Assembly (NCBI GenBank): GCA_009377445.1
Contig: WHUA01000016.1
Span: forward strand, 1-64,000
Direction of reading: 5' to 3'
DNA: 64,000 nucleotides
Source: Alphaproteobacteria bacterium
GTDB lineage: Bacteria; Pseudomonadota; Alphaproteobacteria; UBA8366
Shown here: positions 46,815 through 55,307 of the stretch, one piece after another
Position numbering within the stretch: position 1 is the stretch's first letter
Layout: each line of letters starts with the position of its first letter
Position numbers and translations under genes: made by a program
Notes under the pieces: model-generated
Seen by the model: the letters and a program-made list of their open reading frames with translations, nothing else
Database searches by the model: none
What the model was told of the DNA's origin: nothing

Positions 46815-47741
46815 CTAACGCTCCAACTGCCCGTCTTTGTAGGGTTTCAGGGCGGCATACAGCGTGTCGTGAACCGGCGTCGCGACGCCGCATTGACGCC
46901 CGAGCCTCGCCACCGCTCCGGAAAAGTGGTCCAGCTCCATGCGCCGGCCACCGTTGAGATCGTGCAGCATGGAGGCGACCATCTCCGGCGGCCAGCCGTC
47001 GAGCACCGCCATCTGCCGCTCCACCGCGTCGGCGGGAAGCGACACGCCGCGGGCGCGTCCCACCGCGGCCGCCTCCGCGATCGCGTTGTACAGCAGCATG
47101 CGCGTATCCGGGTCCGCGCGCAGCAGCCCGACCGGCTTCCGCGTCGCCGTGGTCGCGCCGCTGAGGGCGACCAGGACGATGAATTTCATCCATATCTCGG
47201 TCATTACGGCGGGCGAGAAAAGCGCGTCGACCCCAGCCGCCCTGCACGCCGCCTCGAAGGCCTGGCCGCGCTTCGACATGCTGCCGTCCAGCTCGCCGAA
47301 GATCATCCGGGCGAAGCTGCCGGTCTGGCGGATCAGCCCCGGCTCGGCCACCACCGCGGCGATGTAGACCGTGCCGCCCAGGACATGCCGCTCGCCCAGA
47401 ACCCTACCCAGAATCTCCTCGGTCTCAACGCCGTTCTGGAGCGCGAGCACCGTGGTATCCGGCCCCACCATCGGCCGGCAGGCATGCACCACGGCCTCGG
47501 TGTCGAACAGCTTGACGGCGAACATCAGGTAGTCGACCGGGCCGACAGACTCGGGATCGTCGGTCGCCTGGGCCGGATGGATCGTCAGGTTTCCGTTGGG
47601 GCTCTCGATGCGGAGGCCCGTCTTCCGGATCGCATCGAGATGGCCGCCGCGCGCGATGAAGACAACGTCGTGGCCGCCATCGGCGAGCCGCGCCCCGAAG
47701 TAGCCGCCGACCGCGCCCGCGCCGAATACCGCGATCCGCAT
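46815..47741 (-). CDS. panE: 2-dehydropantoate 2-reductase (ketopantoate reductase)
   Basis: The 308-residue protein has an N-terminal Rossmann motif FGAGAVGGYFGARLA (residues 5-19) that binds NADPH and a helical C-terminal half (KFIVLVALSGATTATR, then DHFSGAVARLGRQCGVATPVHDTLYA, shown for features only). It reduces ketopantoate to pantoate in pantothenate synthesis. Many paralogues exist, so the symbol is provisional. It follows the aminotransferase gene after 13 bases. Confidence 0.87.
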   Translation of the reverse strand: MRIAVFGAGAVGGYFGARLADGGHDVVFIARGGHLDAIRKTGLRIESPNGNLTIHPAQATDDPESVGPVDYLMFAVKLFDTEAVVHACRPMVGPDTTVLALQNGVETEEILGRVLGERHVLGGTVYIAAVVAEPGLIRQTGSFARMIFGELDGSMSKRGQAFEAACRAAGVDALFSPAVMTEIWMKFIVLVALSGATTATRKPVGLLRADPDTRMLLYNAIAEAAAVGRARGVSLPADAVERQMAVLDGWPPEMVASMLHDLNGGRRMELDHFSGAVARLGRQCGVATPVHDTLYAALKPYKDGQLER

Positions 47742-47754
47742 CGGCCGCCGCCGC

Positions 47755-48957
47755 TCAGCGAAGCGCCGCGCAGGCGCGCTGGATGCGGATGCAGGCGTCT
47801 TCCAGCGTCTCCGTCGCGGCCGCGTAGGAGATGCGGAAATAGGGCGACAGGCCGAACGCCTCGCCCTGCACCACCGCCACGCCTTCGCTTTCCAGCAGGT
47901 AGGTGACGAAGTCTTCGTCGGTCGCGATCACCTTGCCGTCCGGCGTCTTCTTGCCGATGCAGCCCGCGCAGGACGGGTAGACGTAGAAAGCGCCCGGCGG
48001 GGTGGCGCAGGTTAGACCCTTCGCCTGGTTCAGCATGGAGACGACGAGGTCGCGCCGCTCCTTGAACACCGCGACGTTCTTCGGGATGAAGCTCTTGTCG
48101 CCGTCGAGCGCCGCCACCGCCGCCCACTGGCTGATCGTGGACGTGCTGCTGCAGTTCTGCGACTGCACCATGTTGATGCCCTTGATCAGCTCCTTGGGCC
48201 CGCCGGCGAAGCCGACGCGCCAGCCGGTCATGCAATAGGCCTTAGACACGCCGTTCATGGTCAGCGTGCGGCTCATAAGTCCCGGCTCGACCTGGGCGAT
48301 GCTGTAGAACTTGAAATCGTCATAGATGATGTGCTCGTAGATGTCGTCGGCGAACACCATGACCTGGGGGTGACGCATCAGCACGGCGGCCAGCGCCTTC
48401 AGCTCGTCGCGGCTGTACGCCGCGCCGGTCGGGTTGCTCGGCGAGTTGAGGACGAGCCACTTGGTCTTGGGCGTGATCGCGGCCTCGAGCTGCTCGGGCG
48501 TCATCTTGAAGCCCGTCGCCTCGGTCGCGTCGATCGTAACCGGCACGCCTTCGGCGAGCACGGCGATGTCGGTATAGCTCACCCAATAGGGTGCGGGCAC
48601 GATCACCTCGTCGCCCGGATCGAGCGTCGCCATCATGGCGTTGAAGATGATCTGCTTGCCGCCGACGCCAATGCTGATCTGGTCCGGCGTATAGTCGAGG
48701 TTGTTCTCGCGCTTGAACTTGCGGCAGGCCGCCTCGCGCAGCTCGAACAAGCCCGCGGGCGGCGCATATTTCGTCTTGCCCTCCGCCATGGCGCGGATCG
48801 CCGCGTCCTTGATGAACTGGGGCGTGTCGAAGTCCGGCTCGCCCGCGCCGAGGCCGATCACGTCCATGCCGGCGCGCTGCATATCCTGCGCTTTGGCGGT
48901 GACGGCCATGGTTGGAGACGGCTTGATACGGCCGAGCCGGGACGCAAGGACGGACAT
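47755..48957 (-). CDS. Aspartate-type aminotransferase (class I)
   Basis: The 400-residue PLP enzyme opens MSVLASRLGRIKPSPTMAVT. NSPSNPTGAAYSRDEL is the class I signature, and SKAYCMTGWRVGFAGG contains the PLP-binding Lys. It is the AatA-like subgroup I-gamma common in Alphaproteobacteria, transaminating aspartate, and some members also prephenate. The frame opens at 49017, but residues before 48957 look untranslated. Confidence 0.93.
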   Translation of the reverse strand: MSVLASRLGRIKPSPTMAVTAKAQDMQRAGMDVIGLGAGEPDFDTPQFIKDAAIRAMAEGKTKYAPPAGLFELREAACRKFKRENNLDYTPDQISIGVGGKQIIFNAMMATLDPGDEVIVPAPYWVSYTDIAVLAEGVPVTIDATEATGFKMTPEQLEAAITPKTKWLVLNSPSNPTGAAYSRDELKALAAVLMRHPQVMVFADDIYEHIIYDDFKFYSIAQVEPGLMSRTLTMNGVSKAYCMTGWRVGFAGGPKELIKGINMVQSQNCSSTSTISQWAAVAALDGDKSFIPKNVAVFKERRDLVVSMLNQAKGLTCATPPGAFYVYPSCAGCIGKKTPDGKVIATDEDFVTYLLESEGVAVVQGEAFGLSPYFRISYAAATETLEDACIRIQRACAALR

Positions 48958-49130
48958 CGTGGAACCTCTTCGCAGGAACCTGGAACCGGTTGGAAAGGGT
49001 CGGAACCCTACGCCCATGTTTCTGCCGTTTCAATAGCGAAACCGGCGGGCAAGCCCCCTCAACTTGACGCTGTCCGGCCCCCTCCGTAGGGTCATTTCCA
49101 GAGGCTGGAAACCGCCGAGGAAACGCCGCG

Positions 49131-49991
49131 ATGCGCAAGACCCTGACCGACGACCAAGTCAGCGCCTATCGGGAAAAAGGCTACCATTTCCCGGTCCGCG
49201 TAATGTCCCCGGCAGAGGCTACCGGCTACCGGGCGAGGCTCGAAGCCTTCGAATCCGGCCAGGGCGGAAATATCCGCGGGCGTCGGCGCCAGAAGCTCTA
49301 TCTCCTCCTGACCTGGGTAAACGAGATCGTGCGCAACCCGCGCATCCTCGACGCGGTCGAAGACATCCTCGGCCCCGACCTCCTCTGCTGGCAGACCGCC
49401 TTCTTCATCAAGGAGCCGGACAACAAGGGTTATGTGAGCTGGCACCAGGACTCGACCTATTGGGGGCTGAGCTCGCCCGACGTGTGCACGGCGTGGCTGG
49501 CGTTCACCCCGGCCACGCTGGAGAGCGGGGCCATGAAAGTCGCGCCGGGGACACATAGGCTGGCGCAGCTTCCGCATGCCGACACCTTCAATCCCGACAA
49601 CCTGCTGACCCGCGGGCAGGAGCTGAAGATGGAGGTCGACCGCGCCAGCGCCGTCGACATGGTGCTCGATGCGGGCGAGATCTCGCTGCACCACGTCATG
49701 CTGGCGCACGCCTCGGAGCCGAACCGCTCGAACGACCGCCGCATCGGCCTCGCCATCCGCTACATCGCCCCCCACGTCCGTCAGGCGACCGGCGTGCCGG
49801 ACACCGCCATGCTCGTGCGCGGCAAGGACACCTACGGCAATTTCGAAATGGAGACGCCGCCGGCCGCAGACATGCATCCGGACGCCGTGGCGCTGCACGA
49901 CCGCATCACGAAGACGCGCGAAGGCTTCATCTATCAGGGAACAGACAAGGGCGCCCACCGCAATACCGGCGACGTGATCACCAAGGGCTGA
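49131..49991 (+). CDS. Phytanoyl-CoA dioxygenase family protein
   Basis: The 286-residue Fe(II)/2-oxoglutarate oxygenase has HQDSTYW as the His-x-Asp pair, a distal His in SLHHVMLAHASEPN and an Arg (RRIGLAIRYI) for 2OG. Members hydroxylate lipids, halogenate or act on small natural products. The substrate cannot be told. It is divergent from the aminotransferase and followed by an EamA transporter after 65 bases. Confidence 0.9.
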   Translation: MRKTLTDDQVSAYREKGYHFPVRVMSPAEATGYRARLEAFESGQGGNIRGRRRQKLYLLLTWVNEIVRNPRILDAVEDILGPDLLCWQTAFFIKEPDNKGYVSWHQDSTYWGLSSPDVCTAWLAFTPATLESGAMKVAPGTHRLAQLPHADTFNPDNLLTRGQELKMEVDRASAVDMVLDAGEISLHHVMLAHASEPNRSNDRRIGLAIRYIAPHVRQATGVPDTAMLVRGKDTYGNFEMETPPAADMHPDAVALHDRITKTREGFIYQGTDKGAHRNTGDVITKG

Positions 49992-50056
49992 CGCGCCGCC
50001 GTCGCTAAATCCTTCCGCCGCCAGCCAGTCCTGCCCGCATCGAGGGTCCGCTTCCG

Positions 50057-50896
50057 ATGACACTGCTGGTTACAGCCCTGTTGCTGCTGGCGGCGCTGAT
50101 CCACGCTTCCTGGAATGCCTTCATCAAGGGCGCCCGCGACCCGGTCGCGATGGCGACGCTCATCTACGGGACCGAGGCGCTGATCATGCTTCCGGTCCTT
50201 TTCTTCGTCGGCCCGCTGCCGCAGTCGGTGTGGCTGCTGACGGCGGTGCATGTGGCGCTGCACATCGTCTACAAGATCGCCCTGATCGCGATGTTCCAGC
50301 ACGGCGACCTGAGCCAGGTCTATCCCGTTGCGCGGGGCGTGGCGCCCCTCCTCGTGACTGCGCTTGCAATCCCGGCCGCGGGTGAGATTCCGGGCGCGAT
50401 GGCGCTCCTCGGCATCGGGCTGATCTGCGCCGGCTTGCTCAGCTTCGCCCTCGAGCGCAGCGCGATCGGCCGCGCCCGCACCAAGCCGTTGCTGCTCGCG
50501 GCGACCGCCGGCATCGCGCTCAGCGCCTATACCGTCATCGACGGCCTCGGCGTGCGGACCCCGGGGGCGGCGCTCAGCTACGCCGCCTGGCTGTTCGTCC
50601 TGGACGGCTCGACCATGTTCGTCATCGCCAGGATCTGGCGCGGCCCCCGTCTCTACACGTCACTGCGCCTGCACTGGAAGACCGGCACCGCGCTCGGCCT
50701 GATCAGCAGCAGCAATTTCTGCATCGTGCTGTGGGCGCTGAGCTTCGCCGCCATGGGCCCCGTAGCCGCGGTGCGCGAAACGAGCGTCGTCTTCGCCGCG
50801 CTGATCGGGGCGATCTTCATGGGCGAATCCTTCGGCATCCGGCGCGTCGCTGCCGCGGTCGTGATAGCCGCCGGCATCGTGCTGATGAATGTATGA
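50057..50896 (+). CDS. EamA/DMT family transporter
   Basis: The 279-residue protein has about ten hydrophobic helices in two EamA repeats (LLVTALLLLAALIHASWNAF first; helix ten VVIAAGIVLMNV at the end). DMT-family proteins export amino acids, nucleotide sugars or drugs. The last 30 bases (50867-50896) recur, diverged, at 52275-52304 beyond the cassette, suggesting recombination at this 3' end. Confidence 0.9.
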   Translation: MTLLVTALLLLAALIHASWNAFIKGARDPVAMATLIYGTEALIMLPVLFFVGPLPQSVWLLTAVHVALHIVYKIALIAMFQHGDLSQVYPVARGVAPLLVTALAIPAAGEIPGAMALLGIGLICAGLLSFALERSAIGRARTKPLLLAATAGIALSAYTVIDGLGVRTPGAALSYAAWLFVLDGSTMFVIARIWRGPRLYTSLRLHWKTGTALGLISSSNFCIVLWALSFAAMGPVAAVRETSVVFAALIGAIFMGESFGIRRVAAAVVIAAGIVLMNV

Positions 50897-50980
50897 CATA
50901 TTGTCTTTTCAATAAATTATACGCTATCCCGCGCCCATACCGAACCCGCGCCCATCCTTGAGGTTATTTTTTCTGTTGCG

Positions 50981-51038
50981 TTTCCGGTAACAATTGATAT
51001 ATTACCGCCCGAAGATAAATAGTAATTGTTACCGGAAA
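50981..51038. promoter_or_regulatory. 15-bp perfect inverted repeat around a promoter-like sequence
   Basis: TTTCCGGTAACAATT (50981-50995) and AATTGTTACCGGAAA (51024-51038) are exact reverse complements. Between them, TTGATA (50994-50999) and TAAATA (51016-51021), 16 bases apart, look like -35 and -10 boxes. This is the layout expected for autoregulation by a small DNA-binding antitoxin. A 10-bp GCGTTTCCGG occurs again at 51050-51059. Confidence 0.65.
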
Positions 51039-51077
51039 TATGAACCGGAGCGTTTCCGGCTTCAATGGGGTACGGCG

Positions 51078-51428
51078 ATGCCTGCTGCACAGTCGTCGAT
51101 CAGTAAGCGCGTTCAAAAATCTCGCGAGCGCAGACGTCAGGCTGGCTTGAAGCGTGTCGAGGTGCTGGTCCCTCAGGGTCAGGTCGACATGGTGAAAGCC
51201 TATGCGGCTAAATTGCGGGAAGGCTCGCAATCGGAATCTCTTGCAGAAATACGTAAATTGGTGGCGAAGGCGTACCGCAAATTTCATGCGAGCTGCTTGG
51301 ACAACATCAGCGTAAATCCGGATGAGGCCGATTTCGGCGATGCCGTCGTCGTGGCGGCTGCGCTTATGCATCGCGGCAACGCGGAAGCATTCAAGCTTGG
51401 AAGGCAGATTCGCAGCTTGGCGAAATAA
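51078..51428 (+). CDS. Small basic antitoxin-like protein (ribbon-helix-helix type)
   Basis: The 116-residue protein starts MPAAQSSISKRVQKSRERRRQ. GLKRVEVLVPQGQVDMVKAYAAKLRE has the strand-helix-helix form of a ribbon-helix-helix DNA-binding protein, here preceded by a strongly basic arm. The remaining residues are helical. It overlaps the downstream nucleotidyltransferase by one base (TAATG), the usual antitoxin-toxin arrangement. GC content is far below flanking genes. DNA binding and antitoxin activity are inferred. Confidence 0.7.
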   Translation: MPAAQSSISKRVQKSRERRRQAGLKRVEVLVPQGQVDMVKAYAAKLREGSQSESLAEIRKLVAKAYRKFHASCLDNISVNPDEADFGDAVVVAAALMHRGNAEAFKLGRQIRSLAK

Positions 51429-52234
51429 TGCCCCTCACGGAGATACAGAGGATGGTCGTCGCCGCTCTGCGGCCGTTCCGAACAGAGCATGACTATGTCG
51501 CCGGCGGCGCGGCACTGAATCAGGATTGGCCGCGCCTCTCCGATGATATGGATATTTTCCACGACAATCGAAACCAGCTTCCGCGCAGCGTCGAGCGCGA
51601 GTTGCAGGCCCTTCGCGAAGTCGAATTCTCGGTCGAGACCATCGTCAGCAACAGCTCGACGGTCGAGGTAATTGCCCGAAAATATGGATTCGAGACAAGA
51701 GTCCAATGGCTGGATGACGCTGAAACATGCAGGCGCTTCTTTCCAGCGGTTGAAGACGAAAGCTTTGGCTTCCGCCTGCATCAAGCTGATGTTGCGGTCA
51801 ACAAGGTGCTCTGTGCATCGCGCCGCAACCAAGCTCCACGCGATGCTGTCGATTTGGTCCACATCGTTCGCCGTTACTGCCCAATTGGGCCTCTGATTTG
51901 GGCGTCTATGGGCAAAGACCCTTCATTGTCTCCGATGACGACGATTCGCGAAATTCGCCGCATTGCCTTTGGCTACTCGGACGAAGAAATCGGAGCGGTC
52001 AGAATGGACGACCGGCGTCCAATGGCGCGCGCAGAGCTTAGAGATACTCTGGAAGCGGCATTGAACGACGCGCGCGACTATTGCGAAAACGTGGCGCCCA
52101 TAGAGTACCTCGGCCACCTGTTCATCGACGAGGACGACATTCCGGTTGCAGCAGATAGCGAAGCTGTGAAAAGCGGAACGGCCAAGGCTGTCCCGGTAAG
52201 GGATTTCTCGGTCGTGCCAACCGTCGGCGACTAG
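51428..52234 (+). CDS. AbiEii-like nucleotidyltransferase
   Basis: The 268-residue protein has the minimal nucleotidyltransferase pattern: YVAGGAALNQDWPRLSDDMDIFH provides the GG loop and the D-x-D metal pair, with further acidic residues in the middle. AbiEii/type IV toxins have this fold and modify tRNA or proteins. The C-terminal half is unlike proteins I can name. It is translationally coupled to the antitoxin-like gene. The codon mix is more AT-rich than its neighbours. Confidence 0.75.
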   Translation: MPLTEIQRMVVAALRPFRTEHDYVAGGAALNQDWPRLSDDMDIFHDNRNQLPRSVERELQALREVEFSVETIVSNSSTVEVIARKYGFETRVQWLDDAETCRRFFPAVEDESFGFRLHQADVAVNKVLCASRRNQAPRDAVDLVHIVRRYCPIGPLIWASMGKDPSLSPMTTIREIRRIAFGYSDEEIGAVRMDDRRPMARAELRDTLEAALNDARDYCENVAPIEYLGHLFIDEDDIPVAADSEAVKSGTAKAVPVRDFSVVPTVGD

Positions 52235-52274
52235 ACACAGGCCAACGTCGCAATATTCGTCGTCCTCAGCCTTT

Positions 52275-52304
52275 GCCGCCGGCATCGCGCTCATGAACCT
52301 GTGA
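52275..52304 (+). repeat. Diverged copy of the EamA gene 3' end
   Basis: The 30 bases from GCCGCCGGCATCG to the TGA match 50867-50896 at 25 of 30 positions. Read in the matching frame it gives AAGIALMNL-stop against AAGIVLMNV-stop in the EamA gene. Four of the five changes are at wobble positions or leave a similar residue. It looks like the remnant end of an EamA gene displaced by the cassette at 50897-52274. Confidence 0.7.
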
Positions 52305-52454
52305 CCGGATTCACACAGTGCACGCCAGACAACAGTTCGCCGCAATTTATCTCAACTTCGCCTAAAACTCTTCAAAAGCCGGCCCAAGATTCGCGCTTTC
52401 CTCTCAGCCGTCCGGGAAGGCATTCCGGACGCGCGCCAACAGGAGACAGGGAAG
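52305..52454. other. Intergenic region upstream of the sortase pair
   Basis: The spacer contains a small hairpin near 52419-52439 (GTCCGG and CCGGAC around a nine-base loop) and AGGAGACAGGGAAG before the ATG as ribosome binding site. No clear promoter was read. Confidence 0.4.
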
Positions 52455-54668
52455 ATGCGCATCACCGGCAGCAACCGCTTGGCCGTGCCCGAAAAGCAGT
52501 GGGCCGAATACCCCGCCAGGAGCCTGGTCCGTAGATTTTCTATCCTCATCATTGCGGCTCTCGTCATCGTCGGCGGCGGGATCGTCTCGCTGGCCGCCCA
52601 CGCGGCGCCGGCCGCCGTTCCGGCGAAGAAGGAGGATCCGGAAGGCGGGCTTTTCCTCCGACGGCAGGACGGCACGATGCTCGACACCCCGGCCCCCTCG
52701 GTCGACGCGGTGGTGCAGATCGACATCGCCGGCGTCATCGCCAGGGTAAAAGTCGCGCAGACATTCAAGAATCCGGACGCCGGGTGGGTCGAAGGCGTCT
52801 ACGTGTTTCCGCTGTCGCGCAAGGGCGCGGTCGACCACATGATCATGCGCATCGGCGACCGCGTGGTGGAAGGCAGGATACAGGAGCGCGAGGCTGCCAA
52901 GCGGCAATACGAGGCCGCCAAGCGCAGCGGCCGCAAGGCAGGGCTGGTCGAGCAGGAGCGGCCCAACATTTTCACCGCCTCGGTCGCCAACATCCCGCCC
53001 GGCGAAACCATCGTCATCGAGATTTCCTATCAGCAGCCCGTCGATATCGAAGACGGGCGTTATTCCATCCGCTTCCCGATGGTCGTTAATCCGCGCTACA
53101 TCCCAAAGGGCGCGCAGATCGCCGGCGCCGGCGGAACCGGCTGGGCCGTCAACACGACGACCGTACCGGATGCCGAACGCATCACGCCGCCGATGCGCCA
53201 CCCTGCCATCGGCAAGGACAATCCGATCCGCATCGCCGTCAATCTGCGTCCAGGCATGTCGGTGACCGGCCTCCGCAGCCCCTACCACAAGGTCTCGATC
53301 GACCAGGTCGGCCATCATGGCTACACGGTTGCGCTCGCCGACGGGCCGGTGCCGGCGGACCGGGACTTCGTCCTCGAATGGCGTCCGGATGCGGGAAGCG
53401 CGCCCAAGGCCGCGCTGTTCCAGCAGCAGCATGACGGCGAGACCTACATCCTCGCCATGGTCGTTCCGCCGCGGCGCGATGCCGCCGCACGGGCGGAGCC
53501 ACTGCCGCGCGAAGGCATCTTCATCATCGACACGTCGGGCTCGATGCATGGCCAGTCGATCAAGCAGGCCAAGCAGGCGCTGCGCCTAGCCGTAGACCGT
53601 CTCAAGCCCGACGACAGCTTCAACCTCATCGCCTTCGAAAGCCGTCCGACCGCGCTATTCCCCGCGCCGCGCCCGGCGGACGCCCAGGCGCTCGGCCTCG
53701 CGCGCGCCTTCATCGACGGCCTGAAAGCAGACGGCGGCACCGAGATCCGGAAGGCGCTCGACCTGGCGCTGGACGGCCGAAGCGATACCGGCCGGCTGCG
53801 CCAGATCGTGCTGCTGACCGACGGCAGCGTCGGCAACGAAGCCGAGCTGTTCCGCAGCATCCGCCGCGGCATCGGCGACAGCCGGCTGTTCACCGTGGGC
53901 ATCGGCAGCGCGCCGAACGGCTATTTCATGGACCGCGCCGCGCGCTTCGGGCGCGGCACCTTCACCTTCATCGGCAAGACCGGCGAGGTCGCCGAAAAGA
54001 TGAACGCGCTGTTCGCGAAGCTCGGTGAGCCGGTGCTGACCGATATCGCGCTCACGCTTCCGGGCGACGGCGCCGCCGACGTCCAGCCCGAACGCATCCC
54101 CGATCTCTACCAGGGCGAGCCGATCGTCGTCACCGCCCGGCTGCCCAAGGCCGAAGGCGCGCTGAAGCTGGGTGGCCGCTTCGGTGGCGCCGAATGGTCG
54201 GAGACGGTCGACCTCGCCGCGGCGACGCAAGGCCAGGGCATCGGCAAGCTCTGGGCGAAGCGCAAGATCGAGGCGCTGTCCGACAAGCGGCATGAGGGCA
54301 TGGGCGAAGACGCGGTGCGGGAAGCCGTGCTCAAGGTGGCATTGCCGCACCAGATCATGAGCCGCTACACCAGCCTCGTCGCGATCGACCAGCCGGTGAG
54401 CCGGCCGGCCGGCGAAGGCATGAGCACCCAACCGGTGCCGACCAACCCGCCCGCGGGCTGGACGCCCCCGCCGCAAGGCGCGCCCGGCCAGCCGCTGCAG
54501 CGGGCGCGGAACGCCGCCGTGCAGCAGTTCGCCCAGGCCGGCCCGGGCGGCATGGTCCAGCTCGGCGCGCAGACCGCGACATCGGCCGAGCAGCACTTCC
54601 TGATCGGGCTGCTGTCGCTGGGGCTGGCCCTCATCCTGCTGTCGCTCGTCCGGCGGAGGACGCAATGA
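52455..54668 (+). CDS. VIT/VWA sortase target protein
   Basis: The 737-residue protein matches marine proteobacterial sortase targets. An N-terminal membrane segment near 30-50 precedes a VIT domain (about 70-200: VEGVYVFPLSRKGAVDHMI). A VWA domain follows with MIDAS DTSGS at 359-363. A proline-rich stretch and a sorting tail end the protein: QTATSAEQH, a hydrophobic helix, and RRRTQ. The sorting tail fits the pair-specific class GN sortase next door, overlapping by 4 bases. The protein is probably anchored or exported to the cell surface or periplasm for adhesion or protein interaction. Confidence 0.9.
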   Translation: MRITGSNRLAVPEKQWAEYPARSLVRRFSILIIAALVIVGGGIVSLAAHAAPAAVPAKKEDPEGGLFLRRQDGTMLDTPAPSVDAVVQIDIAGVIARVKVAQTFKNPDAGWVEGVYVFPLSRKGAVDHMIMRIGDRVVEGRIQEREAAKRQYEAAKRSGRKAGLVEQERPNIFTASVANIPPGETIVIEISYQQPVDIEDGRYSIRFPMVVNPRYIPKGAQIAGAGGTGWAVNTTTVPDAERITPPMRHPAIGKDNPIRIAVNLRPGMSVTGLRSPYHKVSIDQVGHHGYTVALADGPVPADRDFVLEWRPDAGSAPKAALFQQQHDGETYILAMVVPPRRDAAARAEPLPREGIFIIDTSGSMHGQSIKQAKQALRLAVDRLKPDDSFNLIAFESRPTALFPAPRPADAQALGLARAFIDGLKADGGTEIRKALDLALDGRSDTGRLRQIVLLTDGSVGNEAELFRSIRRGIGDSRLFTVGIGSAPNGYFMDRAARFGRGTFTFIGKTGEVAEKMNALFAKLGEPVLTDIALTLPGDGAADVQPERIPDLYQGEPIVVTARLPKAEGALKLGGRFGGAEWSETVDLAAATQGQGIGKLWAKRKIEALSDKRHEGMGEDAVREAVLKVALPHQIMSRYTSLVAIDQPVSRPAGEGMSTQPVPTNPPAGWTPPPQGAPGQPLQRARNAAVQQFAQAGPGGMVQLGAQTATSAEQHFLIGLLSLGLALILLSLVRRRTQ

Positions 54669-55300
54669 AACGGCCGTTCGGCTACGTCCTCGCCTTCCTG
54701 CTGTTCGCCCTCGGCGCATGGCAAGTCGGCGAAGGCGCCTGGATCCATGCCAAGGCCGAGCTTGCCCAGGTCCTGATCAAGCGGGCCTGGGCGGACGGGC
54801 AGTCCGGCAGCCGCGGGACGCCGCCATGGCCCTGGGCGGACACCCATCCGGTCGCGCGGCTCTCGGTTCCGGAGCTCGGGGTGGACGAGATCGTGCTGTC
54901 CGGGACGAGCGGACGCACCCTCGCCTTCGGCCCGGGGCACATGGACGGCACCGCGATGCCCGGGGCGCCCGGCCTCGCCGTCGTCAGCGGCCACCGCGAC
55001 ACGCATTTCGAGTTCCTGCGCGAGATCAAGGCCGGCCAGATCATCCTCCTCACCGACGCCGCCGGCACGGCGCACCGCTACCGCGTCACCGACGCGCAGG
55101 TGGTCGATGCGCAAAGGGTCGGGCTGGACACGACGGGCGAGACGCCGCGGCTCGCCCTCGTGACCTGCTATCCCTTCGATGCGGTCAGCGCCGGCGGGCC
55201 GCTCCGCTACGTCGTCTTCGCCGAGGCGGAGGCGGACAGCCTCGAGACCGCGGATGCAGCCCAATCCCCCATCGCAATCGCCCCGCCACCGCCTATATAA
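54665..55300 (+). CDS. Class GN sortase
   Basis: The 211-residue membrane-anchored sortase is of the Gram-negative class. An N-terminal helix (about 5-22) anchors it. Catalytic H110 is in SGHRDTHF, C168 in LVTCYPF, and R181 in PLRYVVF. It cleaves the sorting motif of the VIT/VWA protein. The stop codon TAA overlaps a TATAAT sequence that could serve uvrB. Confidence 0.92.
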   Translation: MKRPFGYVLAFLLFALGAWQVGEGAWIHAKAELAQVLIKRAWADGQSGSRGTPPWPWADTHPVARLSVPELGVDEIVLSGTSGRTLAFGPGHMDGTAMPGAPGLAVVSGHRDTHFEFLREIKAGQIILLTDAAGTAHRYRVTDAQVVDAQRVGLDTTGETPRLALVTCYPFDAVSAGGPLRYVVFAEAEADSLETADAAQSPIAIAPPPPI

Positions 55301-55301
55301 T
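55296..55301 (+). promoter_or_regulatory. Perfect TATAAT just before uvrB
   Basis: TATAAT lies 6 bases before the uvrB ATG, within the sortase stop. Transcription from it would begin at the ATG, giving a leaderless mRNA. No good -35 box is seen 17 bases upstream. Confidence 0.35.
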
Positions 55302-55307
55302 CCCCCA

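Noticed and set aside
50867..52304. Transposon or integrase-carrying island
   Set aside because: No transposase, recombinase or terminal inverted repeat is visible; the evidence supports only a recombined cassette with a duplicated gene end.
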